Assembly (NCBI GenBank): GCA_910583985.1
Contig: CAJTYA010000008.1
Coordinates: 65,379 to 129,378, forward strand
DNA length: 64,000 nucleotides
Source of the DNA: an uncultured Alistipes sp.
GTDB taxonomy: Bacteria; Bacteroidota; Bacteroidia; Bacteroidales; Rikenellaceae
Reading direction: 5' to 3'
Positions 26,046 to 33,913 of this stretch are shown here, in pieces (the first letter of the stretch is position 1; each line of letters starts with the position of its first letter). Under the pieces are notes generated by a model. It was not told the origin of the DNA. It did no database searches and saw only the letters and a list, made by a program, of their open reading frames with translations. The translations under genes and the position numbers were made by a program.

Positions 26046-27326
26046 ATGGTAAAGGATACGAAGCTGTTCGAGCTCATCGAGCAGGAAAAGAAACGTCAGA
26101 TGCACGGTATCGAACTGATCGCATCCGAAAATTTCGTCAGCGAACAGGTCATGCGGGCCATGGGTTCCGTGCTGACCAACAAATACGCCGAGGGGTACCC
26201 CGGAGCACGCTACTACGGCGGTTGCGAAGTGGTGGACCGCGTGGAACAACTGGCCATCGACCGCCTCTGCGAGCTCTACGGAGCCGAGTACGCCAACGTG
26301 CAGCCCCATTCGGGCGCGCAGGCCAACATGGCCGTATTCCTGACCGTGCTCAAGCCGGGCGACACGTTCATGGGACTCGATCTGGCGCACGGCGGACACC
26401 TCTCCCACGGTTCGCCGGTCAATACGTCGGGCCTGCTCTACCATGCCGTGGGGTATAAGCTCGACGAGGCGACGGGTACGATCGACTACGACGCGATGGA
26501 ACGCCTTGCCCTCGAACACAAACCCAAGATGATTATCGGCGGAGCCTCCGCGTACAGCCGCGAGTGGGACTATGCCCGCATGCGCGCCATCGCCGACAAG
26601 GTGGGAGCCATCCTGATGGTGGACATGGCCCACACGGCCGGCCTCATCGCGGCGGGTCTGCTCGACAATCCGGTCAAATACGCCCATATCGTTACCTCGA
26701 CGACGCACAAGACGCTGCGCGGTCCGCGGGGCGGTATCATTTTGATAGGCAAGGATTTCGAAAACCCGTGGGGCGTGAAGACTCCGAAAGGCGAAATCAA
26801 GAAGATGTCGGCCATGCTCAATTCGGCCGTTTTCCCCGGCATTCAGGGCGGACCGCTCGAACACGTCATCGCCGCCAAAGCCGTCGCTTTCGGCGAAGCG
26901 CTCGACCCTTCCTACAAGGAATACCAGCGTCAGGTACAGAAAAACGCACAGGCCATGGCCGAGGCGTTCGTCAAGCGCGGTTACAAGATCGTTTCGGGCG
27001 GTACCGACAACCACCTGATGTTGATCGACCTGCGCACCAAGTTCCCGGAACTGACCGGCAAACAGGCCGAAAAGGCGCTCGTGCTGGCCGACATTACGAC
27101 CAACAAGAACATGGTTCCGTTCGACAGCCGTTCTCCGTTCCAGACTTCGGGCATCCGGGTGGGAACGCCCGCCATCACGACGCGCGGACTGAAGGAAGAC
27201 AAGATGGACGGGATCGTCGGGCTGATCGACCGGGTGCTTTCCGACATTGGCAACGAGGAAACGATCGCTGCCGTGCGCAAGGAGGTCAATGCCTTGATGG
27301 AACAATATCCGCTTTTCGCTTGGTAA
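26046..27326 (+). CDS. glyA: Serine hydroxymethyltransferase
   Basis: A 426-residue PLP enzyme interconverting serine and glycine with tetrahydrofolate. Visible: IELIASENFVSEQVM, KYAEGYPGARYYGGCEVVD, NVQPHSGAQANMAVF, VDMAHTAGLIAAG and the PLP-lysine motif TSTTHKTLRGPRGG (near residue 222). Length equals the bacterial norm. It is monocistronic and followed by a perfect palindrome. Confidence 0.98.
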   Translation: MVKDTKLFELIEQEKKRQMHGIELIASENFVSEQVMRAMGSVLTNKYAEGYPGARYYGGCEVVDRVEQLAIDRLCELYGAEYANVQPHSGAQANMAVFLTVLKPGDTFMGLDLAHGGHLSHGSPVNTSGLLYHAVGYKLDEATGTIDYDAMERLALEHKPKMIIGGASAYSREWDYARMRAIADKVGAILMVDMAHTAGLIAAGLLDNPVKYAHIVTSTTHKTLRGPRGGIILIGKDFENPWGVKTPKGEIKKMSAMLNSAVFPGIQGGPLEHVIAAKAVAFGEALDPSYKEYQRQVQKNAQAMAEAFVKRGYKIVSGGTDNHLMLIDLRTKFPELTGKQAEKALVLADITTNKNMVPFDSRSPFQTSGIRVGTPAITTRGLKEDKMDGIVGLIDRVLSDIGNEETIAAVRKEVNALMEQYPLFAW

Positions 27327-27360
27327 GAGGGCTCCGCGCAGTGCGGAACGAATCTGTCAC

Positions 27361-27394
27361 AGAGCGGGTGTCCGAACGTTCGGACACCCGCTCT
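27361..27394 (+). terminator. Perfect 34-bp palindrome after glyA
   Basis: AGAGCGGGTGTCCGAAC followed immediately by its exact reverse complement, 34 bases after the glyA stop. Probably a terminator, though no T-run follows. Confidence 0.6.
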
Positions 27395-27617
27395 GCGTTC
27401 GGAGGTTTTGCGTCGCATGCCTCGAAAGAGGATAGGGGGATTTCCCGTTTTTTCTCAAGAACGGTTCGGCCGTTTTTTCGCACGGTTCCGTTTCACTGAC
27501 GCCCCCTCGATTCGAAGCGAATCGGGGCTGCCCTCGGTCATCGACACGAAATCCGGGCGAGGGCGCATTCGAATCCGTCTCCGGAATTCTTTTTTGCCGC
27601 GTTGTGTTCTTTCGCGA

Positions 27618-28541
27618 TTAAAGAAACCCGTTCCTTTCCCGAAAAGCCTGTACGGCCTTTTGCATGTCTTCCCTGTTTTCGAGAAACGGCATGTGCCCGA
27701 CGTCGCTTTTCCATAGGATCATGTTCGGGAAGCGCACGTTTCGGTAATGCTTCGGTCCGACAGCCCAGTCGTGCCGGCCGCAGAAAAACAAGACGGATAT
27801 TTTTATTCCGGCCGTGACAGGCCGGTAGTCCCGGAAATATTCCTGAAACGAAAAAGACTTGTCGGCGAAATCGGTGTTGGAAGAGGGTATTTCCCCGTAT
27901 GACCGGTTCATTTCGGCGTCGCTTTCCGGCGAAGCGTAAAATATTTTCCACCGCAGATTCTTTTCTTCGAGCCTGCCTGCCGCGATCCCTGACTTTTCCA
28001 CATGGGAAAGGGAGTCGTTCTTCAGGAAGGCATGCTCGTCCTTTCCCAACAGTTTGCCCGCTTTCTTCAGCCAGCCGTTCTCGAAGCTGTCGTCGAGAGA
28101 CAGCGTGCAGTTCAGCATGATCATTCCGTCGACGGCATCGGGTGCGAGGTCCGCATATCCCATTTGCAGGATTCCTCCGAACGAGTGCCCCAGCGTCAGC
28201 CACCGCTCGACGTGTAACGCTTTTCGTACCTGTTCGAAGTCTTCGACCATTCGTTTCATCGAATAGTCGCCGCGGGACGGGCTGGTCGAACGTCCCGTTC
28301 CCCGCTGGTCCAGATAAACCATCGTGAAGTGCCGTTCGAAAAAGTCGCCGGAGAATTTTTCGAGCCACTAGGAGCCCGATCCGGGGCTTCCGTGAAGATA
28401 GAGCAGGTACGGACCGTTTCCTTTTACTTTCACGTAAAGCCGGACGCTGTCGGTCGTCGTGACGACGAGTTCCTTTTCTTTGCCCGTAAGCGGGCCGAAC
28501 CCGCTCAGAACGAAAATGGCCGATAACAAAATGAATTTCAT
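27618..28541 (-). pseudogene. Alpha/beta hydrolase (proline iminopeptidase-like) interrupted by one in-frame TAG
   Basis: Reading from the ATG at 28541 gives MKFILLSAIFVLSGFGPLTG (signal peptide), then an alpha/beta hydrolase with the oxyanion motif LHGSPGSGS, then a TAG at codon 58 (28370-28368), then WLEKFSGDFFERHFTMVYLDQRG in the same frame and on to the end. The rest is intact: nucleophile elbow LGHSFGGILQ, acid region FFCGRHDWAV and catalytic histidine GHMPF. The total would be 307 residues. Everything else is preserved, so this is a fresh nonsense mutation, a sequencing error or read-through. A shortened product starting at the Met of MVYLDQRG (28322) would lack the oxyanion loop and should be inactive. 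Confidence 0.85.
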
Positions 28542-28551
28542 ATTTATAATT

Positions 28552-28692
28552 GGAGCTGTGGAACATTGTCATAATGAAGATGATCTCTGCCTTGTGACAG
28601 TCGGCTGTCTCGATGATCGTTCTGCTTTTTATCCTTTCGGGACTCTTCAAGACCTCTGCGACGTAGCATCGTGTTAAAAATTCCACAGCACC
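28552..28692. mobile_element. 141-bp element with 12-bp terminal inverted repeats (MITE-like)
   Basis: Left end GGAGCTGTGGAA (28552-28563) and right end TTCCACAGCACC (28681-28692) are inverted repeats with one mismatch. The interior encodes nothing recognisable. No target duplication is obvious. It sits directly before the broken hydrolase, where its promoter should be. The mobile nature is inference. Confidence 0.4.
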
Positions 28693-28740
28693 CATCTGCC
28701 ATTACAAGAAATTCAGCAATTTGCCTTCGGTGAGCATAGC

Positions 28741-28770
28741 GATAACAGTATTAAATTTAATGCTGTTATC
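28741..28770. repeat. 30-bp near-perfect palindrome
   Basis: GATAACAGTATTAAA faces TTTAATGCTGTTATC: 14 of 15 pairs match. It is AT-rich and lies between the MITE-like element and the left direct repeat of the lipocalin segment. It could be an operator or a bidirectional terminator. Confidence 0.55.
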
Positions 28771-28804
28771 GTTAACCGCCAATATTTTAGCTATTTATTT
28801 TTCA

Positions 28805-28821
28805 TCGAACTCACGTTAAAT
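28805..28821 (+). repeat. 17-bp direct repeat, left copy
   Basis: TCGAACTCACGTTAAAT, identical to the copy at 29612-29628. Together they bracket the lipocalin gene. Confidence 0.7.
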
Positions 28822-28875
28822 GCCATTGGGAAATCATCATAGTCATGATTGGGAGTATGGACATATAATCCGATT

Positions 28876-29376
28876 CTATTGTTTTACCCAAATCAGTTGC
28901 TTCGTATCGTAGCCGCGACGCTGGGCCTCAGAAAGTATCATAGCCTTGGTGCTATCGGAGAGTTGTGGGGTGCGAGAGAGAATCCACAGATACTCGTCGC
29001 TGCCGCTGCCAATGAGCGCATACTGGTAAGCAGAGTCGATGAGCATAACCCGATAGTCGGAATAAAACGGTCCGAAAAACGACACACGCAGCACGGCAGG
29101 TACATCCGTCAACTTAGCCTTGCCCTCAGCGGCCTGCGGCTCTCCGTCCTTGATGCCCGTGTTCAATACGTCGATGTCACCGTCGTCGCGCAATACATAG
29201 TTGGCTTGGGTCTGCTCCATGCCCCGTTCGAAGCGGTGGTCGAAACGCGCTATCTCGTACCACGTGCCTGAGAATCGCTGCAAGTCCAGCTCACTCACTG
29301 CTGAATTGTCTACTGTCAATTTACTACATCCCGCCAGCAAGCAGGCCATGAAAACTAAAAATACAATCTTCTTCAT
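28876..29376 (-). CDS. Lipocalin family lipoprotein (Blc-like)
   Basis: A 166-residue outer-membrane lipocalin. The signal ends in a lipobox LLAG-C17. The mature part has the lipocalin signature FSGTWYEIARFDHRFERG, then NYVLRDDGDIDVLNTG, FFGPFYSDYRVMLID, YALIGSGSDEYLWILSRTP and a final helix SEAQRRGYDTKQLIWVKQ. These match E. coli Blc, which binds lysophospholipids and fatty acids. The gene and its flanks are clearly lower in GC than the rest of the window and are bracketed by 17-bp direct repeats 790 bases apart, which suggests a transferred cassette. Confidence 0.92.
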   Translation of the reverse strand: MKKIVFLVFMACLLAGCSKLTVDNSAVSELDLQRFSGTWYEIARFDHRFERGMEQTQANYVLRDDGDIDVLNTGIKDGEPQAAEGKAKLTDVPAVLRVSFFGPFYSDYRVMLIDSAYQYALIGSGSDEYLWILSRTPQLSDSTKAMILSEAQRRGYDTKQLIWVKQ

Positions 29377-29611
29377 AGTCGATAATAATAAGGTAATTAA
29401 TTAGGTTATTGTCTCTCTTGGGCAAAGAGAGAAAACCATTTCAGTTATGAGCTCATACTTACAGCAAACAATAATTAACGTGGGGGAGACGAAATATAAA
29501 CCGTCGACCTGCTCTCTGCAATAGCTGCATGCTGCTCCTTCCCGAAGAAGTTCTTCGTCTAATATCGTAAAAGAGACTTATAATCGAATCACTTTATTCT
29601 AATCGAATTCG

Positions 29612-29628
29612 TCGAACTCACGTTAAAT
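29612..29628 (+). repeat. 17-bp direct repeat, right copy
   Basis: TCGAACTCACGTTAAAT, identical to 28805-28821, in the same orientation. The sequences outside the repeat differ. Confidence 0.7.
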
Positions 29629-29942
29629 ATATCTAACCGTATTCGACGAAAAGAACAGCAAATATCGGGCGATAGTCCGGTTCACGTCGGTGCAGCCGGT
29701 TCTTCGAGTCGAATGTACCGAAATTTTTTCCCGTCCTGTCCGAAGGCCGACACGGTCCGGTGCGGAATCGGTCGATTTTCTTTTTCGATAGCCGGCGCTT
29801 TCCGGTCGTCGTTGCCCGTTCGGCGGCGACGGCCTGCGGCCTCTGCGGGGACAGGCCGACGGATCGGTCCTTTCACCGCGCAGGACGGAAATATGCCGGT
29901 GATCGCGAGCAGAGCCTTTCGGGCGGGTCCGGTATGGATGCG

Positions 29943-29976
29943 AAAAAAGCGCGACCCGCAAAGGTCGCGCTTTTCG
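29943..29976 (-). terminator. Intrinsic terminator of the FISUMP lipoprotein gene
   Basis: AAAGCGCGACC pairs with GGTCGCGCTTT around CGCAAA; on the minus strand a T-run follows the stem, about 20 bases past the stop. Confidence 0.75.
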
Positions 29977-29996
29977 TTACGGTCGGACGGGGGGAA

Positions 29997-31730
29997 TTAT
30001 TGCACGCCTTCGTCCTTGACGCAGCGGACGTTGCGTCCTTCGGCCCGGTTCATATACGTGTTGCATTTGCCTCCGTTGAGGAACGTATTGACAGTGAAGT
30101 AGTAAGCCGCCTTGTTATTGGCCGATTTGTACGGATTCGCCGTCCAGATTTCGCAGAACGTACCGTAGTAATTGATCGATCCGTCCGAATTGCTCATTCT
30201 GCCGGCATAGGGGAAGTACCACTCCTTGCCGTTACCGATGCGGTAAACGCCCACATAGTATTCGTCTTCGTAAGTCGAAGCGTCCATCGCGGGTTCCTGT
30301 ACGAAGTAGCCGCAGTAGGCATGGACGGCCAGCGAGAATCTTCCGCTCTTGTAGTCGTTTTCGGGCACTTTCCAGCCGTAGGGACAGGGGTCGTAGATCG
30401 TCTTGCAGTGCAGATCGGCCGTAGCGCCCCACAGGTCGTTGTTGTGCGTGGAGAGCGTGATCGTGTACCAGTCGGCCACGGAGCTGTTCTTGTTGCAGTA
30501 GAACGTCATCGGGTTCTTGATGGCATTGTCGAGGTTATCGTTCACTTCCACGTCGGCCGTGAGCATGTTGAGTTCGTTGCCGTTCATGTCGTAGAGCGTT
30601 TTCTGGTTGCCCGACCAGTCGGCGATGCCGGGGAACGGGTCCTTGCGGCCCCACTGGTACATCAGTCCGTGGAAGCCGATGGTCTTCCAGTCGCCGGTCA
30701 CGGCGCCGAGGTTGCGGTCCATGTAGGTCCATTCCATCTGGTAGTCCGGACCGTTCTTCACGGTCAGCGTGTTGACTTCGGGATCGTAGTCGGCCACCCA
30801 GATGTGCCAGCTCCAGTTGATGTCGCCTTCGTCGTTGCGCGTGGCGATCACGGCGTTACCGCTCTTGTCGGCTGTGGTGACGGTGATGGTGTTCTCGGTT
30901 TCGTCGAAAATGACATCCGAAATCAGACCCGGTTCGTCCTGCCAAACCAGTTCGGCAGACACGGAGTGCAGCCGGTCGGCATCGTCGGCCGAGTTGCCTT
31001 TGTGCGATGCGTCGAACCGCAGCGTACCGCCCGGAGCGATCAGGTGGCAGTTGGCCGCGTTTTCGTGTATGGTGACCGGTTTGACGGTCACGGCGGTCCG
31101 GGCCGAAGCCTTTCTGCCGAAGTTGTCTTCCACTTCGATGGCTACGTCCGTCGAGGTCGAACCTTCCGGTACGGTCAGCAGAATCGTGTTGTCGTCGCCG
31201 GCTTCGGCTTTCCAGCCTTCTGCGACCGTGACGGCGGGCGTACCGAGTTTTCCATGGCCCAGATCGGTCGCCTTGTAGGCCAGCGTGAGCACGTCGCCCG
31301 CTTCGGCGATGAATTCATAGGATTCCTGTTCGAAAGCGATCTGCAACGCGGCCGAAGCCGAGATGTGCAGCGTCGTCGTTGCGGTGGCCTGACGGCCGCT
31401 GCCGTCGTTCTTCACGGTGAGCGTCAGCGTGACGGTTTCCTCGTCGGAAACGATGTCGGGAGCCGTGAAGAGCACCGTTCCGTTGTTGTTGCCGTTGAAG
31501 ATGGGCGTGAACACGTAGTCGGCGTTGCTGCCGGTTGCCGTGGCGGACATGACGCCTTCGCCGGCGTTGGTCACCGCGAAGGGAAGCTCCACCGTGGCCA
31601 GCGGTGCCACCTCGTAGGAGGCGGCGGAAAATGCGACCGACATGTCGGCCAGAATTTCGTCCTTGCTGCAGGAAACCGTGGCGAGCAGCATCCCGACGAA
31701 GACGGATATTTTGAATGCGTATTTTTTCAT
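29997..31730 (-). CDS. Surface lipoprotein with FISUMP-type C-terminal domain
   Basis: A 577-residue lipoprotein (lipobox ATVS-C21) likely exposed on the cell surface. About 25-330 looks like several immunoglobulin-like beta modules (VELPFAVTNAGEGVM, VTLTLTVKNDGSG, VAIEVEDNFGRKA). The last ~240 residues have the FISUMP pattern seen in Bacteroidota fimbrillin-like and cell-surface proteins: WTYMDRNLGAV, GLMYQWGRKDPFP, YDPCPYGWKVPEND and closing RNVRCVKDEG. It follows the BACON lipoprotein after 108 bases, probably in one transcript. The ligand is unknown. Confidence 0.82.
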   Translation of the reverse strand: MKKYAFKISVFVGMLLATVSCSKDEILADMSVAFSAASYEVAPLATVELPFAVTNAGEGVMSATATGSNADYVFTPIFNGNNNGTVLFTAPDIVSDEETVTLTLTVKNDGSGRQATATTTLHISASAALQIAFEQESYEFIAEAGDVLTLAYKATDLGHGKLGTPAVTVAEGWKAEAGDDNTILLTVPEGSTSTDVAIEVEDNFGRKASARTAVTVKPVTIHENAANCHLIAPGGTLRFDASHKGNSADDADRLHSVSAELVWQDEPGLISDVIFDETENTITVTTADKSGNAVIATRNDEGDINWSWHIWVADYDPEVNTLTVKNGPDYQMEWTYMDRNLGAVTGDWKTIGFHGLMYQWGRKDPFPGIADWSGNQKTLYDMNGNELNMLTADVEVNDNLDNAIKNPMTFYCNKNSSVADWYTITLSTHNNDLWGATADLHCKTIYDPCPYGWKVPENDYKSGRFSLAVHAYCGYFVQEPAMDASTYEDEYYVGVYRIGNGKEWYFPYAGRMSNSDGSINYYGTFCEIWTANPYKSANNKAAYYFTVNTFLNGGKCNTYMNRAEGRNVRCVKDEGVQ

Positions 31731-31838
31731 TTTCGTTCGATTGTGTGTGTTTGATTCATCGGAAATCCTTCCCCGGAAAAACCTCGTTCCGCATTGTGCG
31801 GGCAGCGCGGTCCTCCCCGGAGATCGTCCGCCGGCTCT

Positions 31839-33242
31839 TTATCGGTCGCAGCGGTTCGCGGCGATGCGTTGTACGGCGGTCTGCTCGGCGGCTTCGCCCT
31901 GCTTGTCCCGTTTGAGGACCAGCGAGACCATTCTTCTCGAACAGCCCATGTTCGAGAACTCGCCGGAGGTGTAGAACCACATGCCGTAGTAGAGGCCCCG
32001 GTTGGCTTCGAAAACGACTTCGGTCAGGTCGTCGTTCCATTTGCCTACGATCGTCGCGCCGCCGTTCGTGTCGAGCGTGAACTTTCCGTCGGCATAGGTG
32101 ACCAGTACGGTCTTGATCGTGGCTTTTTCGGCCGGATCGGGGAAGCCGGGGAAGTCGAACGTGCCGATGGTCTCGCCCGTGGTGATCGTCATCGTCTGCG
32201 TTTCGGGATCGCAGGCGATCGTGAACGGAGCCCGCGTCGTCGTGGCCAGATAGTCCTTGCCGTATCCGTCCAGCGAGAGGGTCTGCTGGGCGGCGCTCTT
32301 TTCCGTTATCACGACGGCACCCAGATTGGCTTCCTGCGCGGTATATTCCGTGTCGGATACTTTCGTCTGGGCGATACCCGACAGGTTCCATGAGCCGGTC
32401 AGGCTTTGGAAAACGTTCTTCTGCGATACTTTGATCACCTGTTTGAGGTCGCCGGCCGATACGGTTACGGTACCCGTGCGGGGTTCCCCGTCGTTCGCAG
32501 AGGCCGTTACGGAGAGCATGTTGCCTTCCTGCGAGAGCGTGAGCCACTCGTCCTCGGTCGTCGCTTTCCATACGTTGCCCGAATAGACTTTGGTGCTGAG
32601 CGTCTGTTCCAATGCGCTGAAGCTCATCGACATGTCGGCTACCGTCAGCGAGTTGCCGGACTGTTCCACCGTGAATGCCTTTACGATTTCGCCGGCCGTG
32701 ATCGTGAATTTGCCTTTGCGCGAGGTCTTCTCGGAGTTGCCTTGCGGAGCGATAACCACTTCCGAAGCGTCTTTGGTTACGGAGAACCAGCCCGCTTCGG
32801 TTGCGACGGTCCAGTCGATGTCGCAGAGCACGCCCACACGGAATTCTTCGTCCGATGCGTTGAGCGATACGAGTTCGCTTTCTGCGTCCAGACTCAGTTC
32901 GGTACGGGTCTGCACGACGGCGACGCTGGCTACGGCCGTTTCGCCGGAGAGTACGTTCAGCGTGGCGATGCGCGTGGCGTCCTTGTCGTTCTGCGCTACC
33001 GTTACGACAATCGTTTTGCCGTTGACGGCGGCCGTGCACCAGCTTTGGTTCGAAGCCACGGCGACGTTCGACACTTCGGCGTTGAGTTCGAACTGGCAGT
33101 TTCCTCCTGCTGCGCCGACGGTCAGCGAAGAAGGGGTGACGAGCGCGGGCCGGGGCGTTTCATTGACCACCTCGTCCTCGCTGCATGCGGTTGTCAGCAA
33201 CATCGCTGCCGGCAGTAGCAAACAGAGTAATTTTTTAATCAT
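31839..33242 (-). CDS. BACON domain-containing surface lipoprotein
   Basis: A 467-residue lipoprotein with lipobox LTTA-C20. Three BACON-like modules (about 35-105, 110-195 and 200-280) are seen by the recurring pattern of a Trp-containing strand followed by G-x-x-T-V-T-V (QSWCTAAVNGKTIVVTV, DIDWTVATEAGWFSV, EDEWLTLSQEGN, RTGTVTVSAGD). About 285-467 is a separate beta-rich domain beginning GSWNLSGIA, possibly lipocalin-like. BACON modules often bind glycans or mucins. The ATG at 33242 gives MIKKLLCLLLP; 14 codons upstream are open but fall before the lipoprotein signal. Confidence 0.82.
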   Translation of the reverse strand: MIKKLLCLLLPAAMLLTTACSEDEVVNETPRPALVTPSSLTVGAAGGNCQFELNAEVSNVAVASNQSWCTAAVNGKTIVVTVAQNDKDATRIATLNVLSGETAVASVAVVQTRTELSLDAESELVSLNASDEEFRVGVLCDIDWTVATEAGWFSVTKDASEVVIAPQGNSEKTSRKGKFTITAGEIVKAFTVEQSGNSLTVADMSMSFSALEQTLSTKVYSGNVWKATTEDEWLTLSQEGNMLSVTASANDGEPRTGTVTVSAGDLKQVIKVSQKNVFQSLTGSWNLSGIAQTKVSDTEYTAQEANLGAVVITEKSAAQQTLSLDGYGKDYLATTTRAPFTIACDPETQTMTITTGETIGTFDFPGFPDPAEKATIKTVLVTYADGKFTLDTNGGATIVGKWNDDLTEVVFEANRGLYYGMWFYTSGEFSNMGCSRRMVSLVLKRDKQGEAAEQTAVQRIAANRCDR

Positions 33243-33281
33243 GGTGTTGTTGTTGTTAATTGGGTGAATAGTTTCCGATGT

Positions 33282-33289
33282 CAAATATA
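33282..33289 (-). promoter_or_regulatory. -7 box for the two lipoprotein genes
   Basis: Minus strand TATATTTG, 40 bases before the BACON lipoprotein ATG. Confidence 0.65.
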
Positions 33290-33515
33290 GTTTAAAACAA
33301 GCGAAAACAATTGTTTTTTATTCCGTTTCGGCCGGCCGTCGCGCTTCGGCCGATTGATATGTTCGAAGCGTTCGGGGCGATCTGGTTACGATTTCTCTCA
33401 AATCGGGGTATTCGGGTTTGTATTGTTCGGCAAATAGCGGATTCGGGCACGAAATGATAATTTCGGTTTTTCGTGAGAAAAAGACTTCGACACCTGTTTA
33501 TCGGCTTCGTAAAAA

Positions 33516-33558
33516 CGTTTCGGGGCATCCTTCCCAATAGGAAGGATGCCCCGAAACG
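33516..33558. terminator. Long hairpin in the spacer
   Basis: CGTTTCGGGGCATCCTTCC and its exact reverse complement flank a 5-base loop (19-bp stem). It is far from any stop codon on the minus strand (356 bases after the GH78 gene end), so its role is unclear. Confidence 0.5.
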
Positions 33559-33598
33559 GGACGGCGGCGTAATGTCGGCAGATACAGGGACGGTTCGC

Positions 33599-33832
33599 TG
33601 CGCCCGCCTTTGCGGATGCGTTCGGCGGACGGTTTCGCCGGCGCTGTTTTTCGCTTTCGCTCCGGTTTTTCCGGGGGAGGGCGGAGCGTGGAGCCGAGGG
33701 TACTTCTTTGACGGGATGGCGGGGCGGCCCCGGCCCGTCGGCGGCGGGCGGTCCGTCGCGTCTTGCGTTTACGTCTGTGTCCGGCATACGGTCTCGCCGA
33801 CCTTGTGCGCTGTTTGCGCTTTCGTTTTTCGG
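33599..33832. repeat. Degenerate ~70-bp direct duplication in spacer
   Basis: Segments 33599-33675 and 33761-33832 resemble each other (GGCGGACGGTTTCGCCG against GGCATACGGTCTCGCCG, then GCTGTTTxxCGCTTTCG in both). They lie in a 671-base spacer (33243-33913) that holds no recognised gene. Confidence 0.45.
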
Positions 33833-33849
33833 GAAGGGAACGGAGTTTT

Positions 33850-33894
33850 CGAACAAAAGGGCCGCACCTCCGAGGAGGCGCGGCCCTTTTGTTC
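33850..33894 (-). terminator. Intrinsic terminator of the GH78 gene
   Basis: GAACAAAAGGGCCGC pairs with GCGGCCCTTTTGTTC around a 15-base loop, 20 bases beyond the stop, with a T-rich stem foot on both strands. Confidence 0.75.
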
Positions 33895-33913
33895 TCTGCG
33901 GATCGACCGAGGA

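Larger units (their letters stand above)
29377..29996. other. AT-rich spacer upstream of the lipocalin gene
   Basis: From 29377 to about 29660 it is AT-rich with no gene and carries the right direct repeat (29612-29628). From 29660 it returns to high GC and ends with the terminator of the FISUMP lipoprotein gene (29943-29976). Confidence 0.6.

Noticed and set aside
29601..29628. TTCG-x-GAAC-like stretch as a tRNA 3' end at the direct repeat
   Set aside because: No matching acceptor or anticodon arm upstream; the stretch is only the direct repeat and its flank.
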